From positions 992,001 to 1,056,000 of the forward strand of contig WFMF01000007.1 in assembly GCA_011033025.1 (NCBI GenBank): a stretch of 64,000 nucleotides of DNA, read 5' to 3'. The position numbers and the translations under genes were made by a program. This document shows, piece after piece, positions 47,069-57,227 of the stretch. Every line of letters starts with the position of its first letter. The first letter of the stretch is position 1. The notes under the pieces are model-generated. The model was not told the origin of the DNA, did not search any database, and worked only from the letters and a program-made list of their open reading frames with translations. Source of the stretch: Beroe forskalii (lineage: Eukaryota > Ctenophora > Nuda > Beroida > Beroidae).

Positions 47069-48514
47069 ATGGTCGATACTGATGCTGAGGAAACTCATGA
47101 TGCCACTCGTGACGCTACTCGTGACGCCAATTCTAACGAAACTAATGCCACTCCTAACGAAACAAACGCCCCTCGCAATTCTGAAATTGATCAAAATTTG
47201 AACGCTGGTTCGTCAATGAGTCATGATTTTGCGATTACTGAGATTTCAAATGACGTAATAAATTTACCACGAACCTCCAGTGGACAACCTAGCTTGTCGT
47301 CCTCTGGACATATAAATGCCAATATTTTCGACGACGAAAATAGAAACTCAAGAATTGCTCCATCCAATTCATCCCCATACAACCGATTGTTGCCAAAACC
47401 GCGTAATTTTGTTGATGGCGAAAACTTCCGCCGTTTTTGCAAACGGTTCTGTGAGTATGTTTATCTCACAAAGATGGAAAATTCCAATTTGCATCTGTGT
47501 TTTATGGCTATGCTCGACGATAAAACGTACAACAAAATTGAAAATATACCGCTGTCACCTCAAGAAATGACTTCGGCTGAACTTTTTTGCAAAAAGTATA
47601 TTGAAGTTTATTATCCAGAAAGCGAATCATTGCCGAAGAAAGCTGAGGTTCTTTCTTGTAAACAGAAGGGAGATGAAAACATCTCTACTTACTCGTTTCG
47701 ATTGTTCGAATTAGCATCAGTTGCATTTTTAAATGCGAAAAGTAGAGACGAAAATGCTCTCATGGCATTTCTACATGGTATTCGCGATATCAATATAAAA
47801 ATCAAATTGAACGAATCAAATGTTACAACATTTGATGAGGCCGTGACATTGGCTAAAAAATTTGAAACTGTCCAAAATATGATCGTAAATCCCGTTGTTA
47901 CGGTAGAACCAATTCTGAAGACAGAATTGAACTCTAGCCCGGAATTGAGTTCCAATCGAAGACCCAAATTACGCGGTAGAAAACCACGTCCGAGTCGTGC
48001 AAAGGATGCGGAGCATCATGAAAATAAAGTCAAATTTGCTCATGATTTTTCAAGATCGAACAGTCGATCATCTCGATCCGGAAGATCGAATTCAGCCTCT
48101 AGTGTTGGAAGCAGGACTTCAATTTCCAGTGCAGGATCGCACAACGACCGATCAAATTCAAATTCACGTGGAAATTTTTCAAATAATTTCCGTAACAATG
48201 ATCGTCGCAGGGAATCGCGACAATATGGAAATAGAATTTCTGATCATCGCCAAAATTACAATGGCCAAAATAATAATGGCCAAAACTATAATGGCCAAAA
48301 TTATCGGCCAAATATGCGACGCAATAACATTCAATGTTATTCATGTTTGAAATACGGCCATATAGCACGTTTTTGCCGAAGTCGGCCTGCAAATCAATTT
48401 CCGCCTCGTTTTAACGGCCCACCTCAACGTCAGAATTACAGTCAGAATTATAGTTATAATCCTCCGACACAAAATAATGTCAGCAATGGCATGGCAAATT
48501 TAAACTTGAACTAG
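47069..48514 (+). CDS. gag: Gag polyprotein
   Basis: This is the structural polyprotein (481 aa) that would form the particle and package element RNA. The N-terminal 100 residues are Asn/Thr/Glu-rich. A central region (about 110-270) with FCKRFCEYVYL and KKYIEVYYPES fits the capsid-type domain of Ty3/gypsy Gags. A basic Arg/Ser-rich stretch (about 325-370) and Asn-Gly-Gln repeats (about 395-415) follow, then a CCHC zinc knuckle Cys423-X2-Cys426-X4-His431-X4-Cys436 for RNA binding. The ATG at 47069 follows a leader of about 630 bases after the LTR, and the frame is open throughout. Pol lies in the -1 frame and overlaps the Gag C-terminus, so Gag-Pol would form by frameshifting just before the TAG at 48512. 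The gene looks intact. Confidence 0.9.
   Translation: MVDTDAEETHDATRDATRDANSNETNATPNETNAPRNSEIDQNLNAGSSMSHDFAITEISNDVINLPRTSSGQPSLSSSGHINANIFDDENRNSRIAPSNSSPYNRLLPKPRNFVDGENFRRFCKRFCEYVYLTKMENSNLHLCFMAMLDDKTYNKIENIPLSPQEMTSAELFCKKYIEVYYPESESLPKKAEVLSCKQKGDENISTYSFRLFELASVAFLNAKSRDENALMAFLHGIRDINIKIKLNESNVTTFDEAVTLAKKFETVQNMIVNPVVTVEPILKTELNSSPELSSNRRPKLRGRKPRPSRAKDAEHHENKVKFAHDFSRSNSRSSRSGRSNSASSVGSRTSISSAGSHNDRSNSNSRGNFSNNFRNNDRRRESRQYGNRISDHRQNYNGQNNNGQNYNGQNYRPNMRRNNIQCYSCLKYGHIARFCRSRPANQFPPRFNGPPQRQNYSQNYSYNPPTQNNVSNGMANLNLN
48496..48505 (+). promoter_or_regulatory. -1 ribosomal frameshift site, two overlapping heptamers
   Basis: In the gag frame the codons read GCA AAT TTA AAC. This gives A-AAT-TTA (48496-48502) and T-TTA-AAC (48499-48505), both of the X-XXY-YYZ slippery form and in the right register. 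The gag stop follows six bases later and the pol frame is open across it. A perfect 7-bp stem (48537-48553, loop GGA) lies downstream but farther away than the usual 5-9 bases. Confidence 0.8.
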
Positions 48515-51500
48515 GTCATGTTTCAAATTCTGAGGCAGATTGTGGAACAATCTATAATCCATCTTATGGAACGTGGCCAAAACGTGGTAAAATTTTAAAT
48601 TTCAAAAATTCTGGGAAACAGCCAAAATACATTTTGTCTGAAGCTTCGTGTAATAACACGAACGTAATTTGCATGTACGATACAGGTGCTACTGTAAGTT
48701 TAGTCAATACTAAATTTATTTTTGAAAAACAGCTTATGCAGGACATAAGGCCCACCTACACAGAAATTATAAATCTTTCCAAAGAGGTAGTACCTCTTCG
48801 CGGTGAAATTCTGCTAGAATTAGAATTCGCTGGTTGCAAATTTTTGCACAGCTATTTAGTCTGCGATAGCTTAGATAATCACTTTCTTATCGGCATGGAC
48901 GTCATGAATAAAATTGGCTTGACGATAAACGTCCAGGAAAAACTACTGCTTACATGCAATGGTCATCAAACTTTCATTAATAAACCAGAAAGTCTTACTA
49001 AAGTGTACAAAATTCGTTGCGCCTCTACTGTCAAAATTCCCAAATTTTCAGTTGCAAATATTCAATGTATTTTGCCCATTCGAAATACTGATAAGAATTT
49101 CGAAGGCATTGTAGAAGCTTACAAGAAGCTTACCGAAAATTCAGGACTATTCATTGCGGGTTCAATGGTCTACACGAATGGTAATCAACTGACCATTCAA
49201 TGCGTCAACATGAATGATAACGACGTCATAGTTTATAAAAGGCAACTTTTAGGATTTCTATCTGGATTTCAGCCCTTTAACACTATAAAGCACGTCACAC
49301 ATTATCCGAGTAATACCTTGACTCATAATCTAAATTTAACTCACTTGGACGGTGTCCAGGACAATAATCCGAACGTATCTCATTCTAAATGGAAAGATAT
49401 GGAGGAGCTTTTTCATAAGCTCAAAATAGATGAAATTGAAATTTCTGATGTAGAGAAATTAGAACTGAAAACACTGCTTTCAAAATATAGCCATTGTTTT
49501 TCCAAGGATCGTTTCGACCTTGGAAAATGTTCATTTTACAAGGCGAAATTCGACCTTAATAGTGATGCTACGCCTAAATGGGTTCCCTCTAGGCCAATTA
49601 GTCATCACATCGCAGAGCATTTAGACAAAGAGATAGAGTCTCTTGAGTCTGCGGGCATAATAGAACACTGCCCTTATTCATTGTGGAATTCAATGGTTTT
49701 TGCTGTTAAAAAGAAAAATAATCAGTATCGTATTGTGACCGATGCTAGAATGATTAACAAGCAATGTTTGCCGGATAAATATGAATTGCCTAATATCAAC
49801 CACCTTTTAGACAATTTCAGGGAATCAAGATTCCTCAGCAGTTTTGATTTTACTTCTAGTTTTCTGCAAATTGATTTAGAAAAATCGAGCCGGGCAATTA
49901 CGGCCTTCACGTACAAAAATCGTAGATACCAATGGGCACGTCTCATTATGGGTCACAAAACCAGTTCAGCTCACTGGTCGCGAATGATAGCCAATCTATT
50001 CGCCCGAGTTCCATTTCCTGATCTCATCTTTTATGTAGATGACTTACTTCTCGGTTCAAATGACTTCAAATCTCATTTGCAACGCTTAGAATACGTTTTC
50101 AAGCGTCTGACGTGGGCAAATCTACGCCTTTGTCCGGAAAAAACCTTTTTGCTGCGCAAAGAGACAAAGTTTGTAGGGTACATTTTATCGCAAAATGGCA
50201 TTAGAGTCGATGAAAACCGTAAAAGTGCGATTTCTGAGTTGAGCCCTCCCAACACAGTAAAACAGTTGCAACAGTTTTTAGGACTCATGAATTATAATCG
50301 AAATTTCATCGAAAAATTTGGCGCAAAATCTGCACCTCTGTATAATTTACTACAGAAAAATACTCCGTTTGTCTGGACAGACGAGTGCCAGAAAAGTTTC
50401 GAGATTCTTAAAGAATCTCTGGTAACCAGCCCAGTTCTTGGTATTCCAAGAACTAATGTGCCGTTTGAAGTTTCAGTAGATGCTAGTAAACAAGGTTTTG
50501 GTGCCACCCTATCCCAATGGCAAGACGGCGAACGCCGTGTAATTTCATATTACTCTAAGGCAGTGCCTAAACACCAAAAATTTTATGGAGCTACTAAACT
50601 GGAATTTTTAGCACTCTACAATGCTCTCATGAAGTGGAAAACCTATCTGCAAGGCTCTAAAGTCAAGATTTATACTGATTGTAAGGCTCTCTTGCATTTA
50701 GATACTATATTTGCACGCGATAATGCGTACATGCAGCGTAGACTAGCTGATTTAGCAGGATTTGATCTTGAAATCACTCACATTGACGGTAAACGTAATG
50801 TTGTCTGTGATTTTTTATCGCGATATCCTTTTTCTACCATGAAAAAGAATGTCGGAACTCAAGTTTGTCGCGATGACTTAAAAGATGCTGAGCATATTGA
50901 GACGGAAAATTTTAAATTCACCGAAATTCCTAAATTGGAAACTGTCAAGTCTATATGCGTGACTGACACGACGAAAAATTTCAATTTTTCGCAAAAAGAA
51001 GTAAGAGATGAAACTTTCAAAGACGAAATTTTGTCTGAAGTTGTTAAATGGACCAAAATTGGCAAAAAACCCGACAATTTTGATAAATTGCAAAACCCCA
51101 AGGAACTCGTCCATTTTTGGAAGCATTTTAACCTATTGTCTCTGGACAATGGAATACTATATCGCAGCTACGTAAAAAATGATGGTACTAGCGGTACTAG
51201 CCATGACTTGGTAGTAATACCACACAGTCTACGGGAGAATGTCCTTTATTTGTACCACGACTCATTAGCTAACTGCCACAGTGGTTATAAGACGTCTTAT
51301 AATGCATGCCTAGGTAAATATTACTTCTATGAAATGAAGAAGCATTTCAAGCTATATGTAGCAGCATGTATTGTTTGTAATAAAAACAAACAACCCAGAG
51401 CTTATCTCCAGGCTCCCTTAAAGCCCATTGTTTACTGTGAATTCAATGCTTGCATTGCTATTGATCACTTAGAGCCGACTAAAACGCCTACTCCTAGAGG

Positions 51501-51930
51501 CATAACCGCACTTTTAACCATGGTTTGCATGTTTTCAAACTATGTAGTTTGTGTCCCAGTTAGAGCACAGAGTACTGAGTGTACTATTAAGGCCATAATA
51601 GAAAACTGGATTCTTCGTTTTGGCGTTCCGGATGCTGTCTTACATGACAGGCATAGCAATTTCTCTTCACAATTGTTTGAATCAATTGCAAGAATTTTTG
51701 ACATCAAAAATTGCAGAACTACGCCCTATAATAGTCCAGGGAATGGGCGTGCAGAGGCCATGAATAAGAAAATCGGCTCTGCTTTGAGACTAATTTTATC
51801 TGAAGATCAGTATAAAAATTACGATTTATGGGTTAAATACATTGTATTTACAATGAACTCGCTAGTATCTTCGCATACTGGACAGACTCCAAACTTCCTA
51901 GTTTATGGTAGAGAACTTAAAGGTGCATGA
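48505..51930 (+). CDS. pol: Pol part 1: protease, RT, RNase H, integrase
   Basis: This is the enzyme polyprotein, in the -1 frame to gag; residues are counted from the Met at 48634. Aspartic protease: DTGA, Asp16. Reverse transcriptase: Asp405 in FDF and the YVDD box 467-470. RNase H: Asp616, Glu657, Asp682, Asp726. Integrase: zinc site His875-X6-His882-X29-Cys912-X2-Cys915, then Asp944, Asp1005 and Glu1041, a D-X60-D-X35-E triad. All catalytic residues are present. The frame ends at TGA 51928 only because a transposon entered the integrase C-terminal region at 51921. It would copy element RNA to DNA and insert it into chromosomes. Codon use is AT-rich, like gag and env. The interruption removes the integrase tail from this product. 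Confidence 0.92.
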   Translation, partial: LELGHVSNSEADCGTIYNPSYGTWPKRGKILNFKNSGKQPKYILSEASCNNTNVICMYDTGATVSLVNTKFIFEKQLMQDIRPTYTEIINLSKEVVPLRGEILLELEFAGCKFLHSYLVCDSLDNHFLIGMDVMNKIGLTINVQEKLLLTCNGHQTFINKPESLTKVYKIRCASTVKIPKFSVANIQCILPIRNTDKNFEGIVEAYKKLTENSGLFIAGSMVYTNGNQLTIQCVNMNDNDVIVYKRQLLGFLSGFQPFNTIKHVTHYPSNTLTHNLNLTHLDGVQDNNPNVSHSKWKDMEELFHKLKIDEIEISDVEKLELKTLLSKYSHCFSKDRFDLGKCSFYKAKFDLNSDATPKWVPSRPISHHIAEHLDKEIESLESAGIIEHCPYSLWNSMVFAVKKKNNQYRIVTDARMINKQCLPDKYELPNINHLLDNFRESRFLSSFDFTSSFLQIDLEKSSRAITAFTYKNRRYQWARLIMGHKTSSAHWSRMIANLFARVPFPDLIFYVDDLLLGSNDFKSHLQRLEYVFKRLTWANLRLCPEKTFLLRKETKFVGYILSQNGIRVDENRKSAISELSPPNTVKQLQQFLGLMNYNRNFIEKFGAKSAPLYNLLQKNTPFVWTDECQKSFEILKESLVTSPVLGIPRTNVPFEVSVDASKQGFGATLSQWQDGERRVISYYSKAVPKHQKFYGATKLEFLALYNALMKWKTYLQGSKVKIYTDCKALLHLDTIFARDNAYMQRRLADLAGFDLEITHIDGKRNVVCDFLSRYPFSTMKKNVGTQVCRDDLKDAEHIETENFKFTEIPKLETVKSICVTDTTKNFNFSQKEVRDETFKDEILSEVVKWTKIGKKPDNFDKLQNPKELVHFWKHFNLLSLDNGILYRSYVKNDGTSGTSHDLVVIPHSLRENVLYLYHDSLANCHSGYKTSYNACLGKYYFYEMKKHFKLYVAACIVCNKNKQPRAYLQAPLKPIVYCEFNACIAIDHLEPTKTPTPRGITALLTMVCMFSNYVVCVPVRAQSTECTIKAIIENWILRFGVPDAVLHDRHSNFSSQLFESIARIFDIKNCRTTPYNSPGNGRAEAMNKKIGSALRLILSEDQYKNYDLWVKYIVFTMNSLVSSHTGQTPNFLVYGRELKGA

Positions 51931-53427
51931 CGCGAAAAAAACAACTTTGCTTAAAATAGTAGCAGATCACTTGTGGATCACGCCTATGTATATCTTGCGG
52001 CGTGTGCCTAATCAGATCACCCTAATTAGAGCCCCCAAAGATTCCGCTTTCTGCAGCAATACAGCACCCTGCGCTGCATATCAATATCAACAACAGTACG
52101 CTAGCGATACAGCGAGGCTAATTGTATTATAATTACAGTCTCGGTGCTACGCCCCACTTTTCACCCGGATAATTACGACATTAATTTATATCATTTGATT
52201 CACCAACCAAAAAATTGCAAAAAAAACAGATGCTATATGCGACAAAATGAACAGTTTAAACAGTAAATTCAATCTGTATTGACTGGATCACTATAGCCAG
52301 AGTAAATCTTAGTACTTTGACAGGGCTTCCAGGTCATCAGGTCCCTCTTCATTCTTTTGACCCAGTTTTTTCTTGTTAGAGGATCTTTTGGCAGGAATAT
52401 GTACCGTAAAAAGTCTCTCCCAGGATGTGGTCTGTACTGTCCTAATTGTCCCAAACTTAAGATTTGGACAGGGACAAATGGGACAGACTAAATGGGACTC
52501 AAAAGTGAATTGGCACTTGGACAATTGGGACAAGTGGGACAGAGAAAAATGTGACCCAAACAGTGAATTGGACAGGGACATTTGGGACAACTAGGACAAA
52601 TGTGGCAGAGATTAATGGAACTAAAATGGTTGTTTGTGAGCGGCAGTTTGGCATTCTTTACCACCACCTGTATGTTTTAAAGCAAAAGTTACAGTGTATT
52701 GACAGTTTAGCGGCAGTTGCTGTGTTGCAAATGCCACGTTCTTTTTTCTATAGTAGGTTTCGAGAGAAAGAAAGCTTATTAAACGAAGACAATCGAACAA
52801 AGACAGCCAAACGTACTGAGTATAGTAGTATGGAAAAAATATTCATACAGAAAGAGTCAAAATTCATTTGAATGATTAAAAAACCTCGAATCAATTTTAA
52901 AATTACTGATTTTTGTCACTTCTTTAATTGCCCCAAATGTCCCAAAAACAGTCCCAAACTCAAGAGGTGACACTCCCCTTATAACAAGTTAGAGCTGCTA
53001 TCAACAAAGCAGAACGTAGCATTGTCAGAACCCTGAAGATTCGTTATTATTGAAACTTGAAATGCATAGTTTCATTCGTTAATTGAACTATTATTACGGC
53101 AATTAGAAATTTCGAAAAAACCTTATAACAGTGTGTTAACAAGAGTAAATAATTAGCCAAAGCGCCAAGGATGAGAAACATGTATTTTACAGCACAACAT
53201 GACACTAAACACGAACAGAAACATTGGAACGCAATGTAAACAATACATGCGCAGAAGCGAAGGTGCTGTATTGCTGAATCCGGAACAAATTAGTTTATCC
53301 AATTAGACCGGTAATACATGGAACTTACACGCCCATACTTACCACAAGTTTTTGTTATGATATAAGGATCACATTAAGCCAATAAAATGTATATGTTAAT
53401 TTTTCATGATTATCGCGTCATGCACCT
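51921..53427. mobile_element. TTAA-flanked non-autonomous element inside pol (1,507 bp)
   Basis: The inverted ends AGGTGCATGACGCGA (15 bp, perfect) are flanked by TTAA (51917-51920, 53428-53431). The two pol segments are in compatible frame across a single TTAA, so the boundaries are certain. No transposase is encoded. 52435-52620 and 52935-52960 carry GGGACAAATGGGACA words like those at 19195, suggesting a nested foldback. TTAA duplications are used by piggyBac and Kolobok transposases; purine-first ends lean towards Kolobok. Confidence 0.92.
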
Positions 53428-53429
53428 TT

Positions 53430-54482
53430 AAAATGCCACGTGACTTTATTATGGAAGATTCTGATCGTATTCAAAATATACTTACACATGGGCTTAATGA
53501 TAAACCTGTTGAAGCATCAGCATACCAATTGTATAAAACGGTTACAGACGTTACTCGTAAAGTTAGGTCATACTCTCAGAAAAAATCGAGATACATGGCC
53601 AAACAGTATGACAAAAAGCTTAAAGGTCCGTTTTTTAAGAAGAACGATTGGGTATTCCTTAGGGTCAATGCACCTAAGCATAAATTTTCTGATCGGTGGA
53701 CTGGTCCACATAAAATCATTGAAGTTATCAATGATTGGCTTTACAGACTAGCCCTGTTTGCTAATCTCTCTAATACCAGTGTAGTAAGTATCAAAAAACT
53801 TAAAAAATACGACGCTAATCAATATTCTGTCATTCCCAATGTCGTAACATTGGAAAGCCAACCGGAACCCCAACAGGTGGATATCCATGCTCCAGTTAAG
53901 TCTAGGCGGCAAAACACGAGTTTTGTCGAAGTTCCAATCGCATTAGATCATGAACCATCCTGTCAACACACTGGTCCTGACTGTTTTAAATCGGATAATC
54001 AGAGCAATATTAATGAGCAGTTTGCAGTTGATGATGTTCATTATACACCATGCAATGACTTACCTTCTGCAGCCCACTCCCTTAATACTCCTTCTCATCC
54101 ACCTATGGACCTACTTAATTCTGTCCCACTACATGAAACTGCCATTGGTGCTCGATCTGAGAGTGGCTCTCTCACACCTCGCCCAGCAGTTTCCATAACC
54201 ACTCCTCCTGTTGACCAGGAAAAAACTCCGACTGGTGTGGACACTGAGGGTACAGATCAACATGCATCTACTCCTAGATCTACCTTCTTTGGCATTCATG
54301 AACATAGGTTGCCGAGACAACCGCAACAGCCCCACCTTCCTTTACAGCAGATCGAGGAAGAAGTAACCCCAAGCACCTCTAGGGAGCATATCCATAGAAA
54401 GTATCCTAAGAGAATGAGGTTTCCCGTAAGAAGATTCGGGTTTGACTTTGCAAACGGTTCGGCAAAGCATTCAAGGAAGTAG
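53430..54482 (+). CDS. pol: Pol part 2: integrase C-terminal (GPY/F) domain and tail
   Basis: This is the remainder of pol, about 350 codons, beyond the inserted transposon. Early residues include a basic KSRYMAKQYDKK stretch. A GPY/F-type module around 53640-53760 (WVFLRV, DRWTGPHKI, WLYRL) is the SH3-like C-terminal domain of Ty3/gypsy integrases that helps multimerisation and target DNA binding. A long low-complexity Pro/Ser/Thr/His-rich tail follows, ending RKYPKRMRFPVRR-rich near 54440. No chromodomain is seen. The open frame reaches upstream into the transposon (Met at 53406), but that start belongs to the insert and not to pol. As it stands the segment lacks the catalytic core and is non-functional on its own. 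Confidence 0.85.
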   Translation, partial: KMPRDFIMEDSDRIQNILTHGLNDKPVEASAYQLYKTVTDVTRKVRSYSQKKSRYMAKQYDKKLKGPFFKKNDWVFLRVNAPKHKFSDRWTGPHKIIEVINDWLYRLALFANLSNTSVVSIKKLKKYDANQYSVIPNVVTLESQPEPQQVDIHAPVKSRRQNTSFVEVPIALDHEPSCQHTGPDCFKSDNQSNINEQFAVDDVHYTPCNDLPSAAHSLNTPSHPPMDLLNSVPLHETAIGARSESGSLTPRPAVSITTPPVDQEKTPTGVDTEGTDQHASTPRSTFFGIHEHRLPRQPQQPHLPLQQIEEEVTPSTSREHIHRKYPKRMRFPVRRFGFDFANGSAKHSRK

Positions 54483-54802
54483 ATCTCTTTCTCATGACTC
54501 TCAACCGGCGATCGAACATTACTATACCTTATACTGCTCTCTTTCTGAATCTTTTAAGATTGCTATTGTTTAAATCATGCTTGTTGTCACTGAGTCTTAT
54601 TGTCTATTGGCGATTAATATTAAGCTGCTTCGCATCTTTTCATCCTATTTTCCAAGTGATCACCTTATTTTATAAGTGGACAATTTGATGAATTCATTTA
54701 GATGCATCTTATCGTATATATTGAACTGTATTATACAGTCAACTAGAGAACTAGCAGTTTTGTGGTACCACATAAAAAATTAACGTGATTGGATCTCGTA
54801 GG
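54483..54802 (+). other. pol-env interval
   Basis: A 64-codon hydrophobic open frame (54494-54688) lies in the env frame but is closed before env. It may be chance. A splice acceptor for an env mRNA would be expected near here but none stands out. Confidence 0.3.
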
Positions 54803-56209
54803 ATGAAGTTATTACCGTATCTGCTACTATGTATTTGGCTACTGAGTATCTGCAGGTCAGATGACAACAAGAAAAGATTCCTATCTTTAGAACACGGAAT
54901 TATGACAGAAGAGCAAGGCCACATCGCTAGAGTTAATGAAAACCTTCTGGTATCTATAGTCGTTAAATTACCAAGTTTTGACCACCCTAAGTTTGAACAT
55001 AACGACATATTTTGCAACCTGGACAGCAAAGAATTGCTGGAACTGACGACCATGTATGACTCTCTGGTTAGAGACTACAACGTTTTCTTATCTTCAAGAA
55101 AGCTTATTTTGGACAATTTTATTATCCAAAACGACTTGGATGGCACTGGGCCATCGCAATTATCACGACCAAAACGTGGGTTTTTGGCATCGTTTTTAGG
55201 AAGCGTGATGGTCACCGGCATCATGGCTGGAATCACGGAAATACAGATGTACCAAATTCGAAAACATATGGACCAAAATTCCATGCATATTAGAAATATG
55301 CAAGTTGAAATAGAAAATTTGAACGGTGCCGTTCATAAATTAAAAAACGGTGTTATTGGTCTTGTCAAAGATACTGTTGAAGTCTTTGATAGTGAAATCA
55401 ATAAACTGACTTGCAGAAATTACTTAACACGTTTTCTAACGTGGTACAAAATCAATTTAACTTCATTTAAATTAGATTTTGACAACATTTTGTGGACTAC
55501 TCTAAGCGGATCGAATCACCTAGTCTTATCTCCACATATGATAGATCCCATATCTCTCTTTCAAATCGTGAATGACTCGATTACATTCGAAAATACTCTG
55601 TATAGAGAAGACCCCTCCCTCCTGTATTCTTTCGGAAAACTTAAACTAATTAGTTTAAACGATAAAATGACTTTCGCTCATTTTGTATTGATTTTTCCTA
55701 ATATACCTAAGAAAGCTCCTATGAAACTTTCCAGAGTTTCTCAAGTTGGACAATTTTTGGGAGGAAAAAATAACTGCGTTAATTTTGACCTACCAAAATT
55801 TGTTTATAGAAGTTCTATAGAAGCCGACGTCGACGTTCTTTGGCCTGTGTCCTTGCAAAATTGTTTGGTCCATAACAAACTCTATATTTGCCCGAATGAG
55901 AACTATCCTAACGTTACGTCGTGCCTCCAATATGACAAGTTGACTTGTCCAGCGCAAAAATACTCATGTCACGATGAATTCAAATTCATCGTCTCCGACA
56001 GCGGTATCTTAGTGCGTAACAATAGACTACGAGACACATTTTTGGTTAACCTTGACGGCTTAGTTGAAATTGTAAAGCTTAACGATTTCGGAATATCATT
56101 CATCAGCTGGACTGATATCATGAGCATTCAAATAAGGAACACTAAATTGCAATCTCCACTTATTGCCTTGACTCCTATTACACAATTGAATCTTGATGCC
56201 AAATTTTGA
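54803..56209 (+). CDS. env: Env-like fusion glycoprotein
   Basis: A 468-residue protein with envelope-glycoprotein architecture. I chose the ATG at 54803 because it begins a classic signal peptide (MKLLPYLLLCIWLLSI); an in-frame GTG lies 18 bases earlier. A furin-type site RPKR ends at residue 125, followed by a hydrophobic, Gly-rich segment (126-145) like a fusion peptide. A heptad-rich region (about 150-203) is likely coiled coil. Cys residues cluster at about 330-395, with a few N-glycosylation sequons. This matches class I fusion proteins of env-bearing invertebrate Ty3/gypsy elements. No C-terminal transmembrane anchor is visible before the TGA at 56207, so the product would be secreted or truncated. 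Expression would normally need a spliced mRNA. The exact Env family is not determined. Confidence 0.8.
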   Translation: MKLLPYLLLCIWLLSICRSDDNKKRFLSLEHGIMTEEQGHIARVNENLLVSIVVKLPSFDHPKFEHNDIFCNLDSKELLELTTMYDSLVRDYNVFLSSRKLILDNFIIQNDLDGTGPSQLSRPKRGFLASFLGSVMVTGIMAGITEIQMYQIRKHMDQNSMHIRNMQVEIENLNGAVHKLKNGVIGLVKDTVEVFDSEINKLTCRNYLTRFLTWYKINLTSFKLDFDNILWTTLSGSNHLVLSPHMIDPISLFQIVNDSITFENTLYREDPSLLYSFGKLKLISLNDKMTFAHFVLIFPNIPKKAPMKLSRVSQVGQFLGGKNNCVNFDLPKFVYRSSIEADVDVLWPVSLQNCLVHNKLYICPNENYPNVTSCLQYDKLTCPAQKYSCHDEFKFIVSDSGILVRNNRLRDTFLVNLDGLVEIVKLNDFGISFISWTDIMSIQIRNTKLQSPLIALTPITQLNLDAKF

Positions 56210-56589
56210 ATAATTTTGAATATGAGTAATCGGGACATTTTTTGGGGACACTCAAAAATCATCAAAATGAATATGAGGAATTCTTGTAGAAAATCCAAAA
56301 TCTATTCAAAAATCATCAACATGAATATGAATAATTCTACAAAATTTGTAAAAGTTACTCAAAATTACTCATTAATCAAAAATGTGACTAATGACTACCA
56401 CGTGACTGGGAACTGGTCACGTAAGATTTGCAAAGTCCAAATCATGCGACCAAACTTGATATTTGATCGTTAGCAGGACACTCGTCACTCACCAAACATG
56501 GGTGCAATGTTGTTGTATAGTACAATTTGGCTGATATAGGTACATAGTGATAAACTTTACACGGGTGCAACAATATGTAGCACGATATA
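56210..56589. other. Sequence after env without a recognisable 3' LTR
   Basis: An 85-codon Asn/Lys/Met-rich frame (56216-56473) continues in the env register after the stop and has no membrane segment. The LTR start TGTTAGGGTACC, a polypurine tract and the target repeat GGGACACATAC are all absent. Confidence 0.5.
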
Positions 56590-57215
56590 ATTTAAAAGGT
56601 TATCAAGTGTGGAGCATAGAATGCTGCGAAATGTGAACCAAAGACTGGTGTCTTCGTTGGAACGTAAACGAGTGGAATTTAGATGCGAGCAAAGTTTAGA
56701 ACTTAGAATGGACCTTGAATGTGGTTCAGGTAGGCTGGCGACACGTGTGTAACACCTGACTGGTTTCAAGTTGGGACGTAGACTTGAATAATGTCTGGAT
56801 TTAGTGGAACATGGATTGGTGTCATGTAACAAGTTGATTGGAGTAAGTCAAGTGTGGAACGTAGACTGGGGTGAAGTGTGGAACGTAGACTGATGTCAAG
56901 TGTGAAACGTAGACTGATGTCTAGTGTGGACTGTTTACTGCAGTGTCTAGTTGAAAGTTATATTTTAGAAAATGTGGAACTTAGATTGGCGAAAAGGGTG
57001 GAACGTTGAGTCAGGTGAGGACCGTAGACTGCTGCCAGGTATGGAATATCGACTGGTGTCTAGTTGGAAGTTGAAACGTAGATTAAGGTTTGAAATCCGC
57101 ACTTGACACCAATCTACGTTCCACACTTTACTCCAAAAGATGCGTTCAATACTTTTCTACGTTCCAACTTGATACCAGTCTAACTCTATGCTCCACCAGT
57201 CTACGTTCCACGCTT
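56590..57215. mobile_element. Foldback minisatellite, GTGGAACGTAGACTG unit
   Basis: About a dozen degenerate GTGGAACGTAGACTGGTGTC units run forward to 57075. Complementary AATCTACGTTCCACAC units follow at 57105-57215, so the array folds back on itself asymmetrically. Confidence 0.7.
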
Positions 57216-57227
57216 AACTTCACCCCC

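Larger units (their letters stand above)
45869..56473 (+). mobile_element. Ty3/gypsy-type retroelement with env-like gene, defective
   Basis: The order is putative 5' LTR, primer site, gag, protease-RT-RNase H-integrase, env-like gene. The domain order (integrase after RNase H) and the RT and integrase motifs place it in Ty3/gypsy (Metaviridae). An env-like gene resembles the condition in insect errantiviruses and similar invertebrate retroelements. The copy is disabled: pol is split by a transposon, and no polypurine tract, 3' LTR or second target duplication is recognisable after env. Confidence 0.85.

Noticed and set aside
53406-53429. Met at 53406 as the start of a separate gene
   Set aside because: Those codons belong to the inverted end of the TTAA transposon. 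The true coding sequence resumes after the TTAA at 53428.
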